Shown one piece after another: positions 24,849 through 31,655 of a DNA stretch of 57,143 nucleotides. Within the stretch, counting starts at the first letter, position 1. Each line of letters opens with the position of its first letter. The DNA lies in NCBI GenBank assembly GCA_964473025.1, contig CAYYMZ010000003.1:1-57143 (forward strand). Direction: 5' to 3'. The position numbers and the translations under genes were made by a program. Under the pieces are notes generated by a model. That model worked only from the letters and a program-made list of their open reading frames with translations. It had not been told where the DNA came from and ran no database searches. The stretch is from CAYYMZ01 sp964473025 (GTDB lineage: Bacteria > Patescibacteriota > UBA1384 > DTJR01).

Positions 24849-24880
24849 CCCCAACACCCTTTATCTAAAGGATGTTGGGG
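24849..24880. repeat. Palindrome of the CCCCAACACCCTTTA type
   Basis: CCCCAACACCCTTTA TC TAAAGGATGTTGGGG is a near-perfect 15-bp palindrome. The arm is the same as the 18-bp inverted repeat framing the GIY-YIG gene at 38625-38940, and here only two bases separate the arms. It therefore looks like an empty version of that element. Confidence 0.65.
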
Positions 24881-24936
24881 CTTACTCAACTTACGACAGA
24901 AATTAAATCTGACTTTGTCGCAGAGCGGTTTCGCAA

Positions 24937-25485
24937 TTAAAGGTTGGCTTTGATGAAGCCGAATCTTTTTCTTGCACGAAGCGCAAGAGCACTAACCGAT
25001 CCAATACCAAGCGACCCTAAGGCCGGGAGGGCAAGTTCGATTCCGGTTTTTGGCAACGTGCCAGATGTTTTAGCTTCACTTTTGGCGCTAGCTAACTTCT
25101 TAGGCGTTGGTGTTGTCTTAGAGCTCGAAACTGCGGCGGCGGCTGATGTTGCTGAATTGCTGCTGGAGCTACCAGACCCACCCGATGCAGAAGACGAACT
25201 TCCAGACGAAGATCCCGCTGCGGCAGAGCCCTGATCAGTAGCGACTGCGGCAACCGAGGATGTTGAGCCAGAGCTTGAGGATGATGCGCCACCACCAACA
25301 GCATGTTTTGTGCTGTCACCAGAAGCTGAAGAACTGCCCGCGCCACCCGAAGATGCCGCTGCAGAACCACCATCATTGACTACTGCTACGCTCGAGCTAG
25401 TTGTTGAAGACGAGCTAGAGGAAGCAGCGTAAGCTGTTCCTGCGCTCAACATAGCAACTATTAAGCTAATTGCTAATTTATTCAT
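24937..25485 (-). CDS. Ser/Ala-rich surface protein with an LPXTG sorting signal
   Basis: The 182-residue protein has a signal peptide (MNKLAISLIVAMLSAGTAYA), about 115 residues of almost pure Ser, Ala, Gly, Thr and Val with two similar blocks (SSSVAVVNDGGSAAASSGG and a VAAVATDQGSAAAGSSSG block), a Lys-rich stretch, and at the C-terminus LPKTG, a hydrophobic segment and RARKR. That is a complete sortase sorting signal, so the mature protein should be anchored to the cell envelope as a flexible spacer. No sortase gene is in the window. Confidence 0.85.
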   Translation of the reverse strand: MNKLAISLIVAMLSAGTAYAASSSSSSTTSSSVAVVNDGGSAAASSGGAGSSSASGDSTKHAVGGGASSSSSGSTSSVAAVATDQGSAAAGSSSGSSSSASGGSGSSSSNSATSAAAAVSSSKTTPTPKKLASAKSEAKTSGTLPKTGIELALPALGSLGIGSVSALALRARKRFGFIKANL

Positions 25486-25592
25486 TCTGTCTCCTAAATT
25501 CTAAATTATTTGCGCGTTCGACCGATCGCGAGTCAATTTCTTTTGACCAGGTTGGGGCCTAAGCCACAATGCTGTTTAAAAGAAGTTGGGAG

Positions 25593-25620
25593 GGGGACGG
25601 ACACTGAAGTGTCCGTCCCC
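25593..25620 (-). terminator. Terminator of the GC-rich secreted-protein operon
   Basis: GGGGACGGACAC (25593-25604) pairs with GTGTCCGTCCCC (25609-25620) around TGAA. It lies 18 bases after the minus-strand stop at 25638 and is followed on that strand by a pyrimidine-rich tail. Confidence 0.7.
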
Positions 25621-25637
25621 TGTTTGATTCCCCTCTG

Positions 25638-26510
25638 CTAGGGGGCGCCAGCGGAGGATCCGCCAGAGCCCGAGGTACCGGCCGCCGCACCAGGAACGGC
25701 CGAGGTCGAGGAGCTACTCGACGAGGCAGCCGCGGCCGCGGCTCCGTAGCCGTACCCGTTGCCTCCATCTCCTCCTTGACCTCCGGTCGCATTGCCACCA
25801 GTCGCATAGCCACCGTTGGCGGTCGCCGTGACGATGAAATCGCCAGCGCGGCGAGCTGTTAGGTTGCCCGAGGCGATTCCGATCAGGCCGCCGAGAATTC
25901 CGGGTGTTCCAGCGACAACCGCAACGTTGCCTCCGCCGCACTGTACCGGCTGCTGGGCAAAGCCACCGTTGCCGGAGAGGGAGGGCCAGATATTGCGGAC
26001 TTCATAGATCGGTTGAAGAATCCGCTCTCTGACCACAACCTGCGACGGACACGGCGCTTGGGTGAGCTGGGCGAATGACGTACACTCACCGGGAGGTCCG
26101 GGAGGGCCCTGGATGCTTTGCCCGGGCGGACCGGGAGGTCCGGGAGGGCCAGTGGGGCCGGTTGTGCAGACCGGAGTTGGAATCGTGATTGAGGTCTCTT
26201 CCTGAACCTCAACCTGATAGACAACGTTCCCGCATCTCTTAACACGGATGACGTTGCCGTCAACGAAGCACTCCGCGTAGAAGTTGCCCTCGCGGACGAC
26301 GTCTGTCTGTTCGCCATTTCGGCTCGTCCGGCTGAAGACCAGCAACTTGTGCTGGTTGAAGAATTCGGCGCTAGCCGGGTTCGCGTCGTAGAGCTTCGTG
26401 GTCGTAACCGTCACTGTCTGGGGCGTGGGGTCAGGCGCGTTCTGCGCTATCGCCGCGCCGGCCATCACCACCATCATCAGCACCATCAGTATCATGAGAT
26501 ACTTTTTCAT
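25638..26510 (-). CDS. Secreted protein with collagen-like repeats
   Basis: The 290-residue protein begins with a signal peptide (cut probably after AGAAIA). An N-terminal domain of about 95 residues holds a pair of cysteines. It is followed by a short Gly-X-Y run (GPTGPPGPPGPPGQS, then GPPGPPGE, about residues 119-143), a second Cys-containing domain, and a Gly/Ala/Ser-rich tail from about 240. Gly-Pro-Pro triplets are the hallmark of collagen-like triple helices, so it probably trimerises outside the cell. It is the last gene of a GC-rich three-gene operon whose composition differs from the rest of the window. Function may be adhesion or surface coating (inference). Confidence 0.8.
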   Translation of the reverse strand: MKKYLMILMVLMMVVMAGAAIAQNAPDPTPQTVTVTTTKLYDANPASAEFFNQHKLLVFSRTSRNGEQTDVVREGNFYAECFVDGNVIRVKRCGNVVYQVEVQEETSITIPTPVCTTGPTGPPGPPGPPGQSIQGPPGPPGECTSFAQLTQAPCPSQVVVRERILQPIYEVRNIWPSLSGNGGFAQQPVQCGGGNVAVVAGTPGILGGLIGIASGNLTARRAGDFIVTATANGGYATGGNATGGQGGDGGNGYGYGAAAAAASSSSSSTSAVPGAAAGTSGSGGSSAGAP

Positions 26511-26525
26511 CTTTCTTCCTCCTCC

Positions 26526-27614
26526 TTACTGTCCACGGACGAAGAATGACATCTCTTGTCCGGCTACGGTCGTGGCGGGCAGGGGCTTGCCGTAGATGTC
26601 GGCAAGCACTTCTCTGCCGTCAATGTAGACGTGAACGGTTTCGCCACCGGCGAAATCGTAGAAGGCGACAATTCCGTCACCCATACCACTGACCGGCAGA
26701 TACGATCCGCCGTTCGGTTTGGTGACAAGAACGCTCGCTTTAGCCCCATACATCAGTTCCCCGTTGGCATCGAGGACCACGACGAGAGCCGCCTTTATCC
26801 CCTTCTCGGCGGCGGCCTGCCGGTACCATGCGATGCGCGCGAGCGCGGCTTGGCCAATGACAGGGGCGATGGTGGGAGGGGTGTAGGCGGGGAGTGCCGT
26901 GGAAGGCAAAACCGGAGGTGTTGGAGGTAGAACTGGAGGTACCGGAGGCGGACCCTCGTCGCCCGTCACATCGTCATACCTTAGGAACCTCTTCTCAACA
27001 ACCGGATCGCTGACGAAGAAGGTGACGCGGCTCGAAGCTTTCAGCCGCGGCTTGTCCTTCTGTTCGACATTGATCTCGACCGTGAAACCACCAGTGGGAA
27101 CCCGGTCGGTGTTGATAACAAACTGCGGGTAGCGATCTATTGCGCAGTAGGCGGCCTGACCGGGCCGCGTGCCATGCATCTTGGTACAGTGATCGGACGC
27201 GATCGCATCGTCGAAGACCTTGTCAAAGACCTCCTGTGGCGTGTCGTCCTGACACACCTTAACGATTTCCATCGGGGTACCGGCCAAGTACGGCACGATA
27301 CGTCCAACCTTGTCTTGCTCGTAGTGGGGGTTGATAACCCCGTGCAGGAGAAGCCCCCTCGGAACTCCTATGCGGATGTTGTCGAATGTTGCATACCCTG
27401 TAGAACCCTGAATCGAGTCCGTTGGGAACAACAACATCTTCTTGTCGTAATCCCAGACCTGGAGGCAAAGATCCGCCCCCGGGAACGTGAGGTTTATGTA
27501 GGCACCGTCAGACCCCATGAAGAGGTCTTTGACGTCGTCAGCGTGCACAGGCACCGAAGCACCCCCCAGCACGCACATCACCAGCACCATCATGACCGCA
27601 AACGTGGTTCTCAT
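26526..27614 (-). CDS. Secreted protein with a Pro-rich hinge and a shared C-terminal domain
   Basis: Signal peptide at residues 1-25 (ending VPVHA). About 200 residues with several cysteines form a unique domain. A hinge PPPVPPVLPPTPPVLP (near 222) leads to a C-terminal domain of about 110 residues (from APVIGQAALARIAWYRQ) that is almost identical to part of the upstream gene, at DNA level too. That domain, with LVVVLDANGELMYGAKASVLV and VHVYIDGREVL, looks like an Ig-like or carboxypeptidase-regulatory beta sandwich (inference). The gene starts 2 bases after the stop of the previous gene, with AAGGAGGAAG as ribosome-binding site. GC-rich, with high use of GCC, GGC and CGC codons. Confidence 0.75.
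   Translation of the reverse strand: MRTTFAVMMVLVMCVLGGASVPVHADDVKDLFMGSDGAYINLTFPGADLCLQVWDYDKKMLLFPTDSIQGSTGYATFDNIRIGVPRGLLLHGVINPHYEQDKVGRIVPYLAGTPMEIVKVCQDDTPQEVFDKVFDDAIASDHCTKMHGTRPGQAAYCAIDRYPQFVINTDRVPTGGFTVEINVEQKDKPRLKASSRVTFFVSDPVVEKRFLRYDDVTGDEGPPPVPPVLPPTPPVLPSTALPAYTPPTIAPVIGQAALARIAWYRQAAAEKGIKAALVVVLDANGELMYGAKASVLVTKPNGGSYLPVSGMGDGIVAFYDFAGGETVHVYIDGREVLADIYGKPLPATTVAGQEMSFFVRGQ
26552..26869 (-). repeat. 318-bp duplicated module, copy 1
   Basis: This stretch is near-identical to 28039-28356 (offset 1487). A few differences occur in the first 25 bases; from about 26573 on I see none. It encodes the shared C-terminal domain of this gene. Identity this high at third codon positions points to recent duplication or gene conversion. 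Confidence 0.9.
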
Positions 27615-27616
27615 TC

Positions 27617-28912
27617 TTATCTTCCTCCTTGACTGACTAGTATGAGGTTGCCGATGCCCTCCCGCGTTATGATGGGAAGGTTCATCTTGGAGTCGAGCGT
27701 TTTGACAACCTCGACGTTATTGACGAAGACGGAGATTCTCTGCCCGACTACTACATCCGCAAGGCAGATGATTCCGTCGTTAGTCGCCGATAGGTTTCGG
27801 AAGCGATTTCCGGCCTGATCGACGATCTCGAGGTGAAACGGCGTGTTGGGGTCAAGATTCCCGTTGCCGTCAACCAGGACAGCTAGAAACGGGATTCTAA
27901 AGCCCCGAGCGCCAGTTGACTGGAACTCGTGACTCTCACTCAGCCGGTCTGGCACCAGCCCATAGGCCGCGAGTCGGTTTAGCGTTGTCTGACTCACGGG
28001 CGAGCTAGTTCCTATTTTTCCCTGGACAAAGATGACTGTCTCTTGTCCGGCAACTGTCATGGCGGGCAGGGGCTTGCCGTAGATGTCGGCAAGCACTTCT
28101 CTGCCGTCAATGTAGACGTGAACGGTTTCGCCACCGGCGAAATCGTAGAAGGCGACAATTCCGTCACCCATACCACTGACCGGCAGATACGATCCGCCGT
28201 TCGGTTTGGTGACAAGAACGCTCGCTTTAGCCCCATACATCAGTTCCCCGTTGGCATCGAGGACCACGACGAGAGCCGCCTTTATCCCCTTCTCGGCGGC
28301 GGCCTGCCGGTACCATGCGATGCGCGCGAGCGCGGCTTGGCCAATGACAGGGGCGACGGGAGGCGGGGTAAACGACGTTTGTAGGTCGAGGTCGATCACA
28401 CCCCAGAAAGCGCGTCCATCGCTGGGCACGATTATCTGGTGTGTTGGATCGTTGGGGTCCGGATTACCCAAGACGCAACGGCCGTCAAAGAAGACGACTA
28501 GCTTTTGCCCAGAGGTAAACACGGTTACCTTCCTCCCGTTTTCGTAGGTTAGATCCTGACGTTTCGATATAAACACCCCAAGGGGCGTCTGTATCTCGGC
28601 GGGATTACCACCCACGATTACGTTAAAGGTTACGGGACAGACAATCTGCCCCGCCTTAATGAAGGCGAGGATCACCGTTGCCGAAGCTCCGGTGACTGCG
28701 GTCTGGAAGTATCCAGACGTTCGAAGTGGCCCTGTGTACCCGACGGCTTGCGCCACGATACCGAGCACCTTATCGGTGTCGGAAATCTCAAAGTCGGGTC
28801 CGGTGGGGACCGCTTGCACAGGGCCGGCAAGTTCCGGCGTCTGCGCTTCGGCTGCCGTGATGGCGACCAGAACGACAAACATCAAAACCACGACCCAAAC
28901 GCTCGCTTTCAT
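27617..28912 (-). CDS. Secreted multi-domain protein, first gene of the GC-rich operon
   Basis: The 431-residue protein has a signal peptide (cut after AEA, residue 23), an N-terminal domain of about 165 residues, the shared module (about residues 190-295, from APVIGQAALARIAWY), and a third domain of about 130 residues that again ends in a similar beta pattern (ISVFVNNVEVVKTLD versus VHVYIDGREVLADIY). The protein therefore seems built from serial copies of one sandwich fold. No catalytic motif is visible. It heads an operon with the two genes downstream, and a structured leader lies upstream at 29011-29098. The GC-rich composition suggests transfer. Confidence 0.75.
   Translation of the reverse strand: MKASVWVVVLMFVVLVAITAAEAQTPELAGPVQAVPTGPDFEISDTDKVLGIVAQAVGYTGPLRTSGYFQTAVTGASATVILAFIKAGQIVCPVTFNVIVGGNPAEIQTPLGVFISKRQDLTYENGRKVTVFTSGQKLVVFFDGRCVLGNPDPNDPTHQIIVPSDGRAFWGVIDLDLQTSFTPPPVAPVIGQAALARIAWYRQAAAEKGIKAALVVVLDANGELMYGAKASVLVTKPNGGSYLPVSGMGDGIVAFYDFAGGETVHVYIDGREVLADIYGKPLPAMTVAGQETVIFVQGKIGTSSPVSQTTLNRLAAYGLVPDRLSESHEFQSTGARGFRIPFLAVLVDGNGNLDPNTPFHLEIVDQAGNRFRNLSATNDGIICLADVVVGQRISVFVNNVEVVKTLDSKMNLPIITREGIGNLILVSQGGR
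28039..28356 (-). repeat. 318-bp duplicated module, copy 2
   Basis: Second copy of the module at 26552-26869. Here it encodes the central domain instead of the C-terminal one, so the unit has been shuffled as a domain cassette. Confidence 0.9.
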
Positions 28913-29235
28913 TTGATTATCCCCCTTAGCCGCACAAGCGGCGAATTTCCGCCGCTAGGCGGTTACTTACTAACATAATGTCAAAATGCACTTTTCCGTC
29001 GGAAAAAGACGGGCAGGGGTCTAGCCAGGAAAAGAGAAGGAGGGGCCTGCTCCGTCAGTGCGGAGCAACTCTCCCTGATCCCAGCTAGACCTCTGCCCAA
29101 CTGATTAACCCAACAAAAAGAAGGGCATTGCCCTCCTCAATTTTTAAATCATCTCGCTGCGTTATTAAATCACTCTGCTGATTTATCTAATCAGAATATA
29201 ATAGCTTAAAACAGGTCAGATGTCAAGAGTACGGC
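28913..29235 (-). promoter_or_regulatory. Structured leader region of the secreted-protein operon
   Basis: No gene. On the minus strand, GCTAGACCTCTGCCC (29098-29084 side) pairs with 29011-29025 in a 15-bp stem with one G-U pair, enclosing hairpin TGCTCCG/CGGAGCA (29048-29067) and an exposed CCCCTCCTT (29045-29037). A GTCTTTTT follows the stem (29010-29003), so it could be an attenuator for the operon starting at 28912. Further hairpins are GCCGC/GCGGC (about 28930) and CCGCC/GGCGG (about 28950). AGGGCA/TGCCCT followed by TCTTTTTG (about 29133-29112) probably ends cysS transcription. Confidence 0.5.
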
Positions 29236-30669
29236 CTATTTTTGAAGAATTCGCGTCGTGTCTTTTAGGTCTTCAACCTCAAAGCCCATGTCTTCGATTT
29301 CACGCCTAACTTTGTCCGCATCATCATACAAACCCTTGTTCCGCAACCGCTCCCTGTTTTTCACCAGTTCGTACACGGATTGCGGAATCTTTACATCTCT
29401 ATTTAAATCAAGGGCAAAAATCCGGTCAACCTTTTCGATGAAATCACCCGCTATTCTCCCAAGGTATCCTTTGCTTTGGGCATTACTTATTGAATTAAAA
29501 ATAACAGCAAATGCAGTTGGCGTATTAAGATTATCGACAATAGCATTTTCAAATTCATTTAAAGCGTTTTTATAAAACTCACCTTCACCCTTGATTTCAC
29601 TCTTTGCATCTATGGATTGGGCAAACTCTCTTAGTTTTGACAAAGAATTTTTGGCTTGAGTTAAGCTATCATAACTAAAACTTAATTTACTTTGAAAGCT
29701 CGCCGACAAACAAAGGTAGCGGAAATCCAACGGTTCATATCCCTTTTTCACCAAATCCTCAAGGCGTAAAAAACTCCCTTCGGACTTGGCCATTTTTTTG
29801 CCTTCATTTAAAAGGTGCTCTGAATGAACCCAATATTTTGCCAGAGGCAAATCACAGGCCGCTTCTGATTGGGCGATCTCGTTGGTGTGATGAACCGGTA
29901 TGTGATCAACCCCGCCGGTATGGATCTCGAACGGTTGACCTAAATACTTGGTACTCATCGCCGAACATTCGATGTGCCAACCGGGAAAACCCACGCCCCA
30001 AGGAGACGGCCATTCCATTTCTCTTCGACCCTTAGCGTCGTCCTGAGCAACGTCGAAGGATCTACCACCCGGATGGGAGAATTTCCAAAGAGCAAAATCG
30101 GCTGGATTTTTCTTTTCGGGATTTCTTTCGACCCTCGCTCCCTCTTTTTGTCCTGCCAAGTCAAGGCGCGCCAGCTTTCCATAATCTTTCGATTTGGAGG
30201 TATCAAAATATACTCCATCGGAGGTCTTATAGGTATACCCCTTCTCTTCGAGTGTTTTAATTAAATTTATTTGATCATCGATATGCTCGGTGGCACGGCA
30301 CAGTATCTCTGGTTTTTCAATATTGAGGCGTTTCAAATCCTCAAGAAATGATGTTTCGAAATGGCGCGCCACATCGTAAGCTGTCATTCCTTCGCGTCTG
30401 GCGCCTTTTTCAATTTTATCTTCACCCTCATCGGCATCTGAGGTCAAATGCCCGACATCAGTGATATTCATGACGTGCTTCACCTCATAGCCGAAATATT
30501 TGAAGGTACGGACCAAGAGATCGTCGAAAATATATTTACGCAAATTTCCGATATGAGCGTAATCGTAAACCGTTAAGCCACAGGAGTAAATCCGGACGAG
30601 ATTTCCCTTGTCCGGAACAATTTTCTCCTTTCGACGGGTCAGGGTGTTATAGAGTTGTATCGTTTTCAT
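29236..30669 (-). CDS. cysS: Cysteinyl-tRNA synthetase
   Basis: Class I synthetase that charges tRNA-Cys. Seen: CGLTVYDYAHIGN with the zinc Cys and HIGN (HIGH motif), GVDHIPVHHTNEIAQSEA, HIECSAM with further zinc ligands, and KMAKS (KMSKS motif). I start at ATG 30669 (MKTIQLYNTL), which gives 477 residues, the usual size; the longer frame adds 34 Lys-rich residues. An insertion of about a dozen residues, GRSFDVAQDDAKG, sits in the catalytic domain just before the MEWPSPWGVGFPGWH segment; it is encoded by a palindromic repeat (near 30024-30065). The start overlaps the zinc-ribbon gene by 23 bases. Confidence 0.95.
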   Translation of the reverse strand: MKTIQLYNTLTRRKEKIVPDKGNLVRIYSCGLTVYDYAHIGNLRKYIFDDLLVRTFKYFGYEVKHVMNITDVGHLTSDADEGEDKIEKGARREGMTAYDVARHFETSFLEDLKRLNIEKPEILCRATEHIDDQINLIKTLEEKGYTYKTSDGVYFDTSKSKDYGKLARLDLAGQKEGARVERNPEKKNPADFALWKFSHPGGRSFDVAQDDAKGRREMEWPSPWGVGFPGWHIECSAMSTKYLGQPFEIHTGGVDHIPVHHTNEIAQSEAACDLPLAKYWVHSEHLLNEGKKMAKSEGSFLRLEDLVKKGYEPLDFRYLCLSASFQSKLSFSYDSLTQAKNSLSKLREFAQSIDAKSEIKGEGEFYKNALNEFENAIVDNLNTPTAFAVIFNSISNAQSKGYLGRIAGDFIEKVDRIFALDLNRDVKIPQSVYELVKNRERLRNKGLYDDADKVRREIEDMGFEVEDLKDTTRILQK

Positions 30670-30898
30670 CGTTGTTTTTCTCGCTCTTTTCTTCTTTTTC
30701 TTGCTCGCTTTCCAAACTAACATCGTCAAAAATATCACTTTTCTTTTCCTCAGCTTTTGCGATTCTATCAACTTCTGCGCTAAGCGATGCCATCGGGATA
30801 TTACAGACAGGGCACATCACGTCATTTCCTTCAAAACCACAGGTTGGGCAAAATTTTGCTTCATCGATTTTGTCAACTTCAATTTTATTATTTTCCAT
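30647..30898 (-). CDS. Small zinc-ribbon protein
   Basis: The 83-residue protein has CPTCGFEGNDVMCPVC (about residues 18-33), a four-cysteine zinc ribbon, and then an acidic Glu/Lys/Asp-rich tail. It overlaps recR by one base (TGATG) and cysS by 23 bases, so the three are one operon with coupled translation. The partner may be RecR or the ribosome, but nothing in the sequence decides. Several Patescibacteria small ribbons look like this; no named family. Confidence 0.7.
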   Translation of the reverse strand: MENNKIEVDKIDEAKFCPTCGFEGNDVMCPVCNIPMASLSAEVDRIAKAEEKKSDIFDDVSLESEQEKEEKSEKNNDENDTTL

Positions 30899-31500
30899 CA
30901 GAACTCCTTTCTTCCCTCGAGTGAGCGCAACAGGGTTAGTTCGTCGGCATATTCCAAATCCCCCCCCACCGGCAAACCTCGAGCTAAACGTGTTACTTTT
31001 ATTTCCAACGGACGAATTCTGTCGGAGAGATAAACTGCTGTCGCCTCTCCCTCCAAGGACGGATTGGTCGCCAGAATCACCTCTTTTATTTTATCAGAAT
31101 CAGCCCTCAAACGGTTAATTAATTCCGAAATCCTTAAATCGTCTGGTCCAATTCCCGAAATTGGCGAAATCGCACCGCCTAAAACATGGTACAAACCATC
31201 AAATCCTCCCCTCTCAATAGCCAAAACGTCCAACGGCTCTTCCACGACACAGACAATTGAAATATTCCGCTCCTGATCGGCGCAAATTTCACAGGGCTCG
31301 CTCTCCGCAAAATTAAAGCACTTCGTGCATGTCTTTAAATTACTTTTGAGGTTATAAACAGAATCGGCAAGGGCTTTGATATCTCCTTCGGATTTAGAAA
31401 GCAAATAAAAGCAAATCCGCGCCGCTGATTTTGGGCCAATGCCCGGTAAGCGGGAAAATTCATCGATCAAATTTTGGATAGATTTTGGTAAGCGAGCCAT
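30898..31500 (-). CDS. recR: Recombination protein RecR
   Basis: RecR, the clamp-like loader of RecA in RecFOR repair. The 200-residue protein has LPGIGPKSAARICFYLL (helix-hairpin-helix, residues 15-31), the zinc motif CTKCFNFAESEPCEIC, and the Toprim domain with VVEEPLDVLAIE and TNPSLEGEATAVYL. Full length. GTG or TTG starts are not needed: the ATG begins MARLPKSIQNLIDEFSRLPG as in the family. First gene of the recR - zinc ribbon - cysS operon. Confidence 0.96.
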   Translation of the reverse strand: MARLPKSIQNLIDEFSRLPGIGPKSAARICFYLLSKSEGDIKALADSVYNLKSNLKTCTKCFNFAESEPCEICADQERNISIVCVVEEPLDVLAIERGGFDGLYHVLGGAISPISGIGPDDLRISELINRLRADSDKIKEVILATNPSLEGEATAVYLSDRIRPLEIKVTRLARGLPVGGDLEYADELTLLRSLEGRKEF

Positions 31501-31584
31501 ACTGATTAGAATTATGAATTATGGATTATGGATTTAAAATTTTAGTTTACGATTTTCGATTTTTGACCGATGCACCTCGGAAGT

Positions 31585-31620
31585 TTCAAATGCGCTAAGA
31601 TTTTCCAATGCGCATTTGAA
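31585..31620 (-). terminator. 11-bp hairpin after topA
   Basis: TTCAAATGCGC (31585-31595) pairs perfectly with GCGCATTTGAA (31610-31620). It lies 36 bases past the topA stop; there is no clean U run. Confidence 0.4.
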
Positions 31621-31655
31621 GAACCGTACGTGCAAGGTGAAAAGCGAAAATCATA

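Noticed and set aside
28043..28547. Long open frames on the plus strand opposite the secreted-protein operon
   Set aside because: They are shadows of the GC-rich minus-strand genes, which have signal peptides, ribosome-binding sites and operon spacing.
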